Translations under genes and position numbers: made by a program
In this document: positions 1 through 6,946 of the stretch, piece by piece
How positions within the stretch are numbered: the stretch's first letter is position 1
Layout: every line of letters begins with the position of its first letter
Source: Giesbergeria sp.
GTDB taxonomy: Bacteria > Pseudomonadota > Gammaproteobacteria > Burkholderiales > Burkholderiaceae_C
Reading direction: 5' to 3'
Assembly: GCA_030690515.1 (NCBI GenBank)
Contig: JAUYGP010000584.1
Coordinates: 1 to 8,278, forward strand
DNA: 8,278 nucleotides
The notes under the pieces: model-generated
Told to the model about the DNA's origin: nothing
Databases searched by the model: none
The model's input: only the letters and a program-made list of their open reading frames with translations

Positions 1-1642
1 CGGCGTTGAGCATCAGCTCGTTGAGCACCAGAGCCACAGGGACGGCTTCGGTGGGGGTGATGCGGCACGCCTCCCAGGAGGCAGGAATATCCACGTGGAT
101 GGGGGTGTGCCAGAGCGACTCGATGTTGGCTGCCACGGCGCTGGTGAGTTCGCACAGCCGCACTTGATCAGCGTTGGCGCGGCCTTGCAGGCCGTGGATG
201 ACGGCGATGCTGTGGATTTGCCCGATGACCTGGGTGATGGCCCCGTGCAGGTCCGGGTGCTGGTGGTCGAGTGTGCGCAGCATGCCCATGATGCCTTGCA
301 GATTGTTCTTGATGCGGTGGTGCACTTCCTGCACCAGTGCGTCGCGCTGCGCCTGTTCCATCTGGCGGCGCTGGGCCTCTTGTTGGTGCAGGTTGGTGAT
401 GTCGGTCATGGTTACCACGTAATGCGTGGTGTGCGCCTGTAGGTCCTGGACAGGGCTGATCGTGATCCAGGCCGGGTAGACCTCGCCCGATTTGCGGCGC
501 AGCCATTCACGGCGTTGCAGGGCCTGGCGGGGGGCGAAGTCCAGGAGCGGGGGCGGCGCGGGGGCGTCGGGGATGGTGTCGGCCGAAGGCTGCAGAAAAT
601 GCGGGGTTTTGCCCAGCACCTCGGGTGCCGCATAGCCGGACATGAGCAAAAACGACTGGTTGGCCTGCAAAATCACGGAATGCTTGTCGGTGATGAGCAT
701 TCCCTCCTGGCATTCAAAGGCGATGGCGGCCACGCGCAGTGCGGCTTTCTGGCGACGGCGCTCGGCAATGTAGGCCGCCAGTGACAGGCCCACCACCGCC
801 AGGATCATCATGAACGACCAGTAGCCAAAGCCGTGGTTGGCGGTGATGTCGCGGGCAAAAAAACCGGTGCGCTGGTAAGTGCCCCACAGGGCCTGTAACG
901 CGATCATGCACAGCAACGCTGTTGTGGAGAGCAGGCCCAGGCGTACGCCTGACCAGCTGACGAACAGGAACATCCAATAGGCGTTGGCCAGTGGAGCCAG
1001 TACGGGGTTTTGGGTGTTGCCAAAAATGGCTACGGCGAATGCCATGGTCAGCACCCAGACCAAAATACCTTCGTCCATGCGGCGCAGCGGTTCGGGCGAG
1101 CGCAGTGCCCGCCGGTAGGACATGACCACGGGTGCGATCAGCAGGCTGCCCAGGGAGCCACCCAGCCACCCATGCAGGAGATGCTCGGCCCAGGCCGGTG
1201 GGGCGATTGCTTCCGCCAGCAGCAGCCCCGTGCTGGCTACCAGTGCGCCCGCACCCGCGCCGACGCCGCAGACCCACAGCAGCACGTGCCGAATGACCTT
1301 GAAGTTGGGATGGTCCCGGTCAAAGTCGGGTTGGCGCAGCAGGAGTACACAAGAGAGCCAGGCCGCCGTGACGGCGCCCAGCGCTGTGGCCAGCGCGGCC
1401 TGCGGCGCATCGCCTGCCAGCAGGGCGCTGAGCAGACTGCCAATAAAGAGGGCGGGTGCCAGTTGCCGTCCACCCACAATCAGCAGTACAAGGGCCAGCC
1501 CGCTGGCCGGCTGCAGTAGTTGCCCCAGTTCCTGGCCGGGCAGGGGCGTGGCTGTGGTTTCGGCCAGCGCCATGTACAGCAGTACCGTGCCTGCCAGGGC
1601 CAGTAGCGACGGTTGGGGGGAGCTTTGTTGCCGGCCTGTCAT
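1..1642 (-). CDS. MASE1-PAS-HisKA_2 sensor histidine kinase (C-terminus beyond left edge)
   Basis: Reading the minus strand from ATG at 1642 gives 547 codons with no stop before the window edge. Residues about 12-292 are very hydrophobic with many membrane helices, resembling a MASE1 sensory domain. Residues about 303-418 look like a PAS domain (ITDKHSVILQANQSF near 317-331, ending VVTMTDITNLH). A HisKA_2 dimerisation/phospho-acceptor motif EVHHRIKNNLQGI lies at 439-451, with the likely phosphorylated His at 442. The last visible residues, NELMLNA (541-547), are the N-box of the ATPase domain. The G-boxes would lie off the left edge. It probably autophosphorylates in response to an unknown membrane or PAS ligand; no response regulator is visible. 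It lies 53 nt downstream of hemB on the same strand, so co-transcription is possible. There is no Shine-Dalgarno before this ATG, and the frame stays open upstream into hemB, so the start is moderately sure. Confidence 0.88.
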   Translation of the reverse strand, partial: MTGRQQSSPQPSLLALAGTVLLYMALAETTATPLPGQELGQLLQPASGLALVLLIVGGRQLAPALFIGSLLSALLAGDAPQAALATALGAVTAAWLSCVLLLRQPDFDRDHPNFKVIRHVLLWVCGVGAGAGALVASTGLLLAEAIAPPAWAEHLLHGWLGGSLGSLLIAPVVMSYRRALRSPEPLRRMDEGILVWVLTMAFAVAIFGNTQNPVLAPLANAYWMFLFVSWSGVRLGLLSTTALLCMIALQALWGTYQRTGFFARDITANHGFGYWSFMMILAVVGLSLAAYIAERRRQKAALRVAAIAFECQEGMLITDKHSVILQANQSFLLMSGYAAPEVLGKTPHFLQPSADTIPDAPAPPPLLDFAPRQALQRREWLRRKSGEVYPAWITISPVQDLQAHTTHYVVTMTDITNLHQQEAQRRQMEQAQRDALVQEVHHRIKNNLQGIMGMLRTLDHQHPDLHGAITQVIGQIHSIAVIHGLQGRANADQVRLCELTSAVAANIESLWHTPIHVDIPASWEACRITPTEAVPVALVLNELMLNA

Positions 1643-1660
1643 GACAAAATATGAGTCAAA

Positions 1661-1695
1661 TCGGCATGTAGCGCCCGTAGATATTGCGCTAATAG

Positions 1696-1704
<9 letters not shown>
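1661..1704. repeat. Short intergenic repeat, copy B (TAGCGC...GCGCTA type)
   Basis: A 44-bp element that aligns without gaps to 4885-4928. Shared blocks are GGC, TAGCGCCC, GCGC and AGCTAT at the same spacing, with a variable centre. Its core is a perfect inverted repeat, TAGCGC...GCGCTA, around an 11-nt centre. It fills most of the 53-nt hemB-kinase gap and overlaps the last codons of hemB. I recall similar elements as common between genes in Comamonadaceae. Function is unknown. Confidence 0.6.
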
Positions 1705-2706
<1,002 letters not shown>

Positions 2707-2741
2707 GGGGAAAATTGTGCCTGATCTGGCTGCGTAAAGAA

Positions 2742-2771
2742 CGTGCGCAGGTGCTTGAACACCGGCGCACG
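2742..2771. promoter_or_regulatory. 30-bp dyad, candidate operator between hemB and the putative small RNA
   Basis: The left arm is CGTGCGC (2742-2748), one base, then GGTG (2750-2753). The centre is CTTGAA. The right arm is CACC (2760-2763), one base, then GCGCACG (2765-2771). Eleven of twelve arm positions pair; only A2749/G2764 mismatches. The dyad covers the -35 box of the rightward promoter and ends 36 nt upstream of the hemB start, so a bound protein could affect both directions. No known operator consensus was recognised. Confidence 0.45.
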
Positions 2772-2783
2772 CAGTGCTAGATT
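2755..2783 (+). promoter_or_regulatory. Sigma70-like promoter for the putative small RNA
   Basis: The -35 box is TTGAAC (2755-2760), matching four of six consensus bases. The spacer is exactly 17 bp. The -10 box is TAGATT (2778-2783), also four of six. The expected start near 2790 coincides with the first base of a stable 5' hairpin, which supports the call. No experimental start is available. Confidence 0.5.
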
Positions 2784-2789
2784 AGCGGC

Positions 2790-2890
2790 GGGTAGACCTG
2801 CTACCCCCCGCTTTTCCTCCCTGAGCGGGGCCTGGGGGCGCAAACCGGCCCCGGGCTTTCCTGGCCCGGCATGTCTGCCGGGCTTTTTTT
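2790..2890 (+). ncRNA. Putative structured small RNA or attenuator leader with a CCTCCC loop
   Basis: About 100 nt between a plausible promoter and an intrinsic terminator, without a convincing reading frame. Successive stems are: GGGTAG/CTACCC (2790-2795 with 2801-2806); CCCCGC/GCGGGG (2806-2811 with 2825-2830), whose 13-nt loop carries CCTCCC at 2816-2821; GGGGCC/GGCCCC (2827-2832 with 2847-2852); CCGGGC/GCCCGG (2851-2856 with 2864-2869); and the terminator stem (2865-2882). Neighbouring stems share bases, so two exclusive folds are possible. The CCTCCC loop resembles the anti-Shine-Dalgarno end of 16S rRNA. From memory, a betaproteobacterial toxic small-RNA family with such a feature has been described; I could not check membership. 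The alternative is a terminator/antiterminator leader of the HemJ-like gene starting 36 nt downstream. Confidence 0.55.
2865..2890 (+). terminator. Intrinsic (Rho-independent) terminator
   Basis: A perfect 7-bp GC-rich stem, CCCGGCA (2865-2871) with TGCCGGG (2876-2882), has a TGTC loop. It is followed by C and seven T residues (2884-2890). It acts on rightward transcripts, yet no plus-strand protein gene lies upstream between it and the divergent hemB. This is the main reason for proposing a short non-coding transcript. Confidence 0.85.
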
Positions 2891-2925
2891 GAGCGGCTTG
2901 TTCTGTGCACCACTAAACTGGCGGC

Positions 2926-3354
2926 ATGCTCTGGGTCAAATCCTTCCATATCGTGTTCGTGGCCAGCTGGTTTGCCGGCCTGTTCTATCTGCCACGCATT
3001 TTCGTGAACCTGGCCATGGTGGCGCCCGGATCGGCCGCTGAACGCGACCGACTGCTGCTCATGGCGCGCAAGCTCATGCGCTTTACCACGTTACTGATGG
3101 TGCCTGCCGTGGGCTTGGGCCTGTGGCTGTGGCTGGGCTACGGCATTGGTTGGGGACCGGGCAATGGCTGGATGCATGCCAAGCTGGCCATTGTGGTGCT
3201 GGTGCTGGCCTATCACCATGCCTGCGGAGTGCAGTTGCGGCAGTTTGTGGCGGGCACCAACCACCGCAGCCACCGGTGGTTTCGCTGGTTCAATGAGGCA
3301 CCGGTGTTGATGCTTCTGGCCGTGGTGGTGCTGGTGGTGGTCAAGCCGTTCTGA
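2926..3354 (+). CDS. hemJ: HemJ/CopD-like membrane protein, probable protoporphyrinogen IX oxidase
   Basis: 142 residues with about four membrane helices (roughly 5-27, 50-72, 84-104 and 124-141). The start WVKSFHIVFVASWFAGLFYLPRIFV and later motifs (HAKLAIV at 84-90, YHH at 96-98, FNEAP at 122-126) fit the HemJ (UPF0093) family, often annotated CopD-like. HemJ converts protoporphyrinogen IX to protoporphyrin IX in bacteria lacking HemG/HemY. Conserved candidates for function are H8, R24 and K86. Divergent pairing with hemB supports a haem role. No Shine-Dalgarno is visible. A TAAACT element ends 6 nt before the ATG, so a leaderless mRNA is conceivable, but its -35 is poor. Transcription may instead come through the upstream terminator. 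A general CopD-family role remains possible. Confidence 0.8.
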   Translation: MLWVKSFHIVFVASWFAGLFYLPRIFVNLAMVAPGSAAERDRLLLMARKLMRFTTLLMVPAVGLGLWLWLGYGIGWGPGNGWMHAKLAIVVLVLAYHHACGVQLRQFVAGTNHRSHRWFRWFNEAPVLMLLAVVVLVVVKPF

Positions 3355-3376
3355 GGCGCATCGCAGAGACCGATCC

Positions 3377-4495
3377 GTGCATAAAACCTCTGCCTGGCCG
3401 CTGGCGCTGGTCTATACCGCACTGATCGTCTTTGCCAGCCTGTTCCCGTTCATGGGCTGGCGCGCGCAGGGGATACCGCCCTGGGTTTTTCTGGTGGCGC
3501 CCTTGCCTCCGCCGTACTGGACGGGTTTTGACGTGGCCACCAACGTGGTGGGCTATGGGCCGCTGGGCTTTTTGCTGGCGCTGGCGATGCTGCGCACGGG
3601 GCGGGGCTGGGGGGCAGTGCCGCTGGCGCTGCTGGCGGGCGGCATGCTGTCGCTGCTGCTCGAATTTCTGCAAATCTACCTGCCCCAGCGCGTGCCTTCC
3701 AACCTGGATCTGGCCCTCAATGCGGCGGGTGCCTTGCTGGGGGCGCTCAGTGCAGCCCTGCTGGAGCGCCTGGGGGCCATCGACCGCTGGAGCCGCTTTC
3801 GCGCGCGCTGGTTTGCGCACGATGCGCGGGGCGCCCTGGTGCTGCTGGCACTGTGGCCCTGGGCGCTGCTGTTTCCGGCGGCCGAGCCTTTTGGCCTGGG
3901 CCAGGTGCTCGAACGCTTGGAAGCTGCCCTGGCCGAGTTGTTGGCGGATACGCCGTTTCTGGCGTGGCTGCCGGTGCGTGAAGCCCCCTTGCAACCGCTC
4001 TCGCCCGTGGCTGAATTGCTGTGCGTGGCCTTGGGGCTGCTCGTGCCCTGCCTGCTGGCTTTCAGCATGGTGCGCCACCGGGGGCGCCGTGTGGTGCTGG
4101 TGCTGGGCATTGCCCTGGTGGGGATTGCGGCCACGGCACTATCAGCCGCGCTGAGTTATGGCCCAACCCATGCCTGGGCCTGGCTGGGCATGCCGGTGCG
4201 CGCGGGTATCTGGCTTGGGATGGTGCTGGCGGCCTTGATGGTCGCCCTGCCGCAGCGGGTTTGTGCCGTGCTGTTGCTGGTGCTGCTCACCGTTCATCTG
4301 GCGCTGCTCAACGATGCCCCTGCCAGCGCTTACTTCGCCCAGACCCTGCTGGTCTGGGAGCAGGGGCGCTTCATTCGTTTTTACGGTCTGGGCCAGTGGC
4401 TGGGCTGGCTGTGGCCTTTTGCCACGCTGGTGTATGTGCTGTTGCGGGCGTCGCGGCGCAGCGGTGCTTCCAAGTCCGACAGCCTCCTAAAATAG
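3377..4495 (+). CDS. VanZ-family multi-spanning membrane protein
   Basis: 372 residues read from a GTG start, 22 nt after the HemJ-like gene. The first about 130 residues form a VanZ-like domain: FPFMGW near 23-28, FDVATNVVGYGPLGFLL at 51-67, and LLEFLQIYLPQRVPSNLDLALNAAG at 94-118 in segments with E96, Q99, R105, S108, D111 and N115. VanZ of enterococci gives low-level teicoplanin resistance, but most family members have no known activity. The rest (about 150-360) adds several more hydrophobic helices without a recognised domain, making this much longer than a simple VanZ protein. The Shine-Dalgarno is weak at best. It ends 4 nt before the ferredoxin gene, implying one transcript with coupled translation. 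Function in this context is unknown. Confidence 0.8.
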   Translation: MHKTSAWPLALVYTALIVFASLFPFMGWRAQGIPPWVFLVAPLPPPYWTGFDVATNVVGYGPLGFLLALAMLRTGRGWGAVPLALLAGGMLSLLLEFLQIYLPQRVPSNLDLALNAAGALLGALSAALLERLGAIDRWSRFRARWFAHDARGALVLLALWPWALLFPAAEPFGLGQVLERLEAALAELLADTPFLAWLPVREAPLQPLSPVAELLCVALGLLVPCLLAFSMVRHRGRRVVLVLGIALVGIAATALSAALSYGPTHAWAWLGMPVRAGIWLGMVLAALMVALPQRVCAVLLLVLLTVHLALLNDAPASAYFAQTLLVWEQGRFIRFYGLGQWLGWLWPFATLVYVLLRASRRSGASKSDSLLK

Positions 4496-4499
4496 TGGC

Positions 4500-4850
4500 A
4501 TGAGCGACACAACATCCAACGCGCCCGGGTACTTCGCGCGCCACATCTTTTTTTGTCTGAATGAGCGAGCCAACGGCGAGAACTGCTGCGCGCAGCACGG
4601 CGCGCAAGAGGCGTTCGAGCGCTGCAAGGCCCAGGTCAAGCAAGCGGGCCTGGCAGGGCCGGGTCAGGTGCGCGTGAACAAGGCGGGCTGCCTGGACCGC
4701 TGCGCGGCAGGGCCTGTGGCCGTGGTCTACCCCGAGGGCGTGTGGTACAGCTATGTGGATGCGGCCGACATTGATGAGATCGTCGAATCGCACCTCAAGA
4801 ACGGGCATGTGGTGGAGCGTTTGCGCACTCCACCGGAACTTGGGCGCTGA
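4500..4850 (+). CDS. Thioredoxin-like [2Fe-2S] ferredoxin
   Basis: 116 residues. HIFFCLNERANGENCC near 15-30 and VRVNKAGCLDRCAAGP at 57-72 mark a thioredoxin-fold (2Fe-2S) ferredoxin. C19, C29/C30, C64 and C68 are the likely cluster ligands, and C42 is extra. The later region VVYPEGVWYSYVDAADIDEIVESHL is characteristic of the family C-terminus. It is a soluble electron carrier or cluster protein whose partner is unknown. It follows the VanZ-like gene by 4 nt and has no Shine-Dalgarno of its own, so translational coupling is likely. A redox link with the HemJ-like protein is attractive but unsupported beyond proximity. Confidence 0.88.
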   Translation: MSDTTSNAPGYFARHIFFCLNERANGENCCAQHGAQEAFERCKAQVKQAGLAGPGQVRVNKAGCLDRCAAGPVAVVYPEGVWYSYVDAADIDEIVESHLKNGHVVERLRTPPELGR

Positions 4851-4884
4851 TCCGGCCTCTATCTCCTTTCAAATATATGGATTT

Positions 4885-4928
4885 TTGGCCTCTAGCGCCC
4901 TATTTGCGAGCGCAAGCAGCTATCAAAT
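4885..4928. repeat. Short intergenic repeat, copy A
   Basis: A 44-bp partner of 1661-1704 in the same orientation. It contains TAGCGCCC at 4893-4900, GCGC at 4910-4913 and AGCTAT at 4918-4923, with the same spacing as copy B. It lies in the 90-nt gap between the ferredoxin and hydrolase genes and ends 12 nt before the hydrolase GTG start. The surrounding gap is AT-rich compared with the genes. No promoter or terminator was convincing in it. Confidence 0.6.
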
Positions 4929-4940
4929 AAATAGTATCCA

Positions 4941-5573
4941 GTGAACGCACAAACCGAAAAATTACTGCTCCAGGGTGAAGCAGGCGCCATTGAGGCGCAG
5001 CGCGATGTCTCTGCAGGCGCCGCGCCCCGTGGCGTGGTCGTGATTGCCCACCCGCACCCCCTGTTTGGCGGCACCATGGACAACAAGGTGGTGCAAACGC
5101 TGGCGCGGGCCTTTGTGCAGTGTGGCTGGAGCGCGGTGCGTTTCAACTTTCGGGGCGTGGGTGCCAGTGCCGGTGTGCACGACGAAGGGCGTGCCGAGCG
5201 GCTGGATATGCTGGCCGTGCTGCGCCAGGTGGCGCCCGAAGGTCCGATCGCCCTGGCCGGGTTCTCCTTTGGCGCCTTTGTGACCAGCCATGTGCTGGCC
5301 GACCTGTGGGACGAGCGGCCGGCAGAGCATGCCGTGCTGGTGGGTACGGCGGCCAGTCGCTTCACGGTGGCGCCGGTTCCGCCCGCGGCACATCTGCGTA
5401 CCTTGGTGTTGCATGGCGAGCAGGACGATACCGTGCCGCTGTCGTCGGTGATGGACTGGGCGCGTCCGCAGACACTGCCTGTCACAGTCATTCCGGGAGG
5501 CGGGCATTTCTTTCACGGACAATTGCATCTTCTCAAGGAACTGGTGGTTCGCCACCTGCAATCGGGCGCCTGA
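4941..5573 (+). CDS. Alpha/beta hydrolase, COG2945-type
   Basis: 210 residues, a compact alpha/beta hydrolase. After a short strand-rich start comes VVVIAHPHPLFGGTMDNKVV (32-51), typical of this family. The nucleophile elbow is GFSFG (107-111, Ser109). The acid is probably D162 or D163 in LHGEQDDTVP, and the catalytic His is H189 in GGGHFFHG. Together these form a complete triad. There is no signal peptide, so it should be cytoplasmic. The substrate is unknown; related proteins are annotated as esterases or dienelactone-hydrolase-like. The start is GTG with no Shine-Dalgarno, placed just after a repeat; no better in-frame start was found and the N-terminus matches what I expect of the family. 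It could share a transcript with the ferredoxin gene. Confidence 0.88.
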   Translation: MNAQTEKLLLQGEAGAIEAQRDVSAGAAPRGVVVIAHPHPLFGGTMDNKVVQTLARAFVQCGWSAVRFNFRGVGASAGVHDEGRAERLDMLAVLRQVAPEGPIALAGFSFGAFVTSHVLADLWDERPAEHAVLVGTAASRFTVAPVPPAAHLRTLVLHGEQDDTVPLSSVMDWARPQTLPVTVIPGGGHFFHGQLHLLKELVVRHLQSGA

Positions 5574-5593
5574 TGCGCCCGCCATCGGCGCTT

Positions 5594-5614
5594 TGCGCCC
5601 CTCGCGCACTTTTT
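5594..5614 (+). terminator. Weak candidate intrinsic terminator after the hydrolase gene
   Basis: A five-base stem, TGCGC (5594-5598) with GCGCA (5604-5608), has a CCCTC loop and is followed by C and five T residues (5610-5614). It lies 20 nt after the hydrolase stop and before the carboxypeptidase start at 5652. A second hairpin, GGGCGC/GCGCCC (5564-5580), encloses the hydrolase stop codon but has no T-tract. The short stem makes this tentative. Confidence 0.35.
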
Positions 5615-5651
5615 GCATGCGCATCTTTTTCTTCTCTCCATGGCTTTTTGA

Positions 5652-6821
5652 ATGAACAGAATTTTTTCTACGTTGCGGTCTCTTCTGGTGTCTTTGGGTG
5701 TGGCGTCCTGTGCCCTGGTAGCGCATGCGCAAGCCCCCCAGCCCCCTGAAATTGCGGCCCGCGCCTATATGCTGGTCGATGTGACGGCCGGCCAGACTCT
5801 GGCGGGCAAGGACATCGATGCGCCTGTCGAGCAAGCCTCCCTGACCAAGCTGATGACTGGCTACCTGGTGTTTGACGCGCTGCGGTCCAAGAAAATCAAC
5901 CTGCAGCAAAAGTTGCCCGTCAGCGTGCGTGCCTGGAAGATGCCCGGATCGCGCATGTTCATCGACCCCAAGATGCAGGTGCCCGTGGATGACTTGCTCA
6001 AGGGCATGATCGTGCAGTCCGGCAACGACGCCACCATGGCCCTGGCCGAAGGTGTGGGCGGCACGGTGGAGAACTTTGTCAAGCTCATGAACGACCAGGC
6101 CCGCGCCCTGGGCATGAAGAACACAGCCTACAAGAACCCCGAGGGCCTGACCGAGGCCGGGCACACCACCACGGCGCGTGATCTGTCCATCCTGGCGTCC
6201 CGGCTGATGCAGGACTTCCCGGAGTACATGCATTACTACGCCACCAAGCAGTATCGCTACGAAGGCACCCCGGCGTCCAACAGCAACAACCGCAATTTGC
6301 TGTTGTACCGCGACCCTAGCGTGGACGGCCTCAAGACCGGGCACACCGAAGCCGCAGGCTACTGCCTCGTCGCCACGGCCAAGCGCGACTTTCCCAATGT
6401 GGGCGCGCGCCGCCTGGTTTCCATTGTTCTGGGGGCGTCCAGCGAGAATGCGCGCGCGAACGAAAGCCAGAAGCTGTTGAATTGGGGCTACACCGCCTTT
6501 GATGCCGTCAAGCTGTTTGATGTGGGCCAGAGCGTGGATACCCCCGCGGTCTGGAAAGGCAAGGCCTCCCAGCTCAAGATCGGTCGCCCCGAGGCCATCG
6601 TGGTGGCCGTGCCTGCCGGCAGTGCGGGCAAGCTGACTACGCAGATCGCACGCCCCGACCCGTTGGTGGCGCCTTTTACCCAAGGGCAGGAAATCGGCAC
6701 CCTCAAGGTGGTGTTGGGTGACCAAACGGTGCGCGAAGTACCGCTGGTGGCTCTGGAGGCGGTGGAGCAGGCGGGCCTTTTGGGGCGTGCCTGGGATGGC
6801 ATTCGCCTTTGGATCAAGTAA
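5652..6821 (+). CDS. dacA: D-alanyl-D-alanine carboxypeptidase (PBP5/6 family)
   Basis: 389 residues, close to the E. coli PBP5 length. A signal peptide (about 1-26, ending AHA) exports it to the periplasm. The penicillin-binding motifs are intact: SLTK at 63-66 (nucleophile S63, K66), SGN at 123-125 and KTG at 228-230. A PBP5 C-terminal beta domain follows (about 285-370). The last residues, LLGRAWDGIRLWIK, form an amphipathic helix that should anchor it to the outer face of the inner membrane. It trims the terminal D-Ala from peptidoglycan pentapeptides, which limits cross-linking and helps keep cell shape. No Shine-Dalgarno precedes the ATG, and no clear promoter was found in the 78-nt upstream gap. 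The symbol could equally be dacC; paralogues cannot be separated from this sequence alone. The str operon follows with its own promoter. Confidence 0.95.
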   Translation: MNRIFSTLRSLLVSLGVASCALVAHAQAPQPPEIAARAYMLVDVTAGQTLAGKDIDAPVEQASLTKLMTGYLVFDALRSKKINLQQKLPVSVRAWKMPGSRMFIDPKMQVPVDDLLKGMIVQSGNDATMALAEGVGGTVENFVKLMNDQARALGMKNTAYKNPEGLTEAGHTTTARDLSILASRLMQDFPEYMHYYATKQYRYEGTPASNSNNRNLLLYRDPSVDGLKTGHTEAAGYCLVATAKRDFPNVGARRLVSIVLGASSENARANESQKLLNWGYTAFDAVKLFDVGQSVDTPAVWKGKASQLKIGRPEAIVVAVPAGSAGKLTTQIARPDPLVAPFTQGQEIGTLKVVLGDQTVREVPLVALEAVEQAGLLGRAWDGIRLWIK

Positions 6822-6851
6822 GCGCGAGCCACCGGAGCGGCCCATCAGGGC

Positions 6852-6880
6852 TTGCCGAGCACTTACCTATCTGCTACAGT
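6852..6880 (+). promoter_or_regulatory. Promoter of the str operon (rpsL-rpsG-fusA)
   Basis: The -35 box is TTGCCG (6852-6857), the spacer is 17 bp, and the -10 box is TACAGT (6875-6880), each matching four of six consensus bases. Transcription would start near 6887, giving a leader of about 60 nt before rpsL. The element is 30 nt downstream of the carboxypeptidase stop, so the ribosomal genes need not depend on readthrough. Confidence 0.6.
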
Positions 6881-6889
6881 TGAAGGCTT

Positions 6890-6904
6890 TTCGGAATTTC
6901 CGAA
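6890..6904 (+). promoter_or_regulatory. Perfect palindrome / 5' leader stem before rpsL
   Basis: TTCGGAA and TTCCGAA are mirrored around one T. In RNA this gives a TTCGG/CCGAA stem with an AATTT loop within the first bases of the predicted str transcript; GAAG (6882-6885) and CTTC (6908-6911) could add to it. It may stabilise the 5' end of the mRNA, act as a protein site just downstream of the promoter, or be incidental. Confidence 0.35.
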
Positions 6905-6946
6905 GGGCTTCACGTTTTCGTATTTTACGTTTAGGGGCGATAGTTC

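Noticed and set aside
714..1519. Several medium open frames on both strands within 714-1519
   Set aside because: All overlap the continuous sensor-kinase frame that runs unbroken from 1642 to the left edge with recognisable domains; they are other-frame shadows.
2790..2890. 6S RNA, SRP RNA or tRNA as identity of the structured region
   Set aside because: Too short for 6S RNA, no conserved SRP loop (GGAAG-type apical motifs), and no tRNA cloverleaf or T-arm sequence.
3341..4078. Minus-strand 245-codon frame over the VanZ-like gene
   Set aside because: Gln/Arg/His-rich complement of a leucine-rich membrane protein, a common artefact.
5564..5580. GGGCGC/GCGCCC hairpin around the hydrolase stop codon as a terminator
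   Set aside because: No T-tract follows. The weaker stem at 5594-5614 is the better terminator candidate.
4962..6845. Long minus-strand open frame of 627 codons antisense to the hydrolase and carboxypeptidase genes
   Set aside because: It is the complement of two genes with intact catalytic motifs. Its His/Gln/Gly-rich composition without domains is typical of antisense frames in GC-rich DNA.
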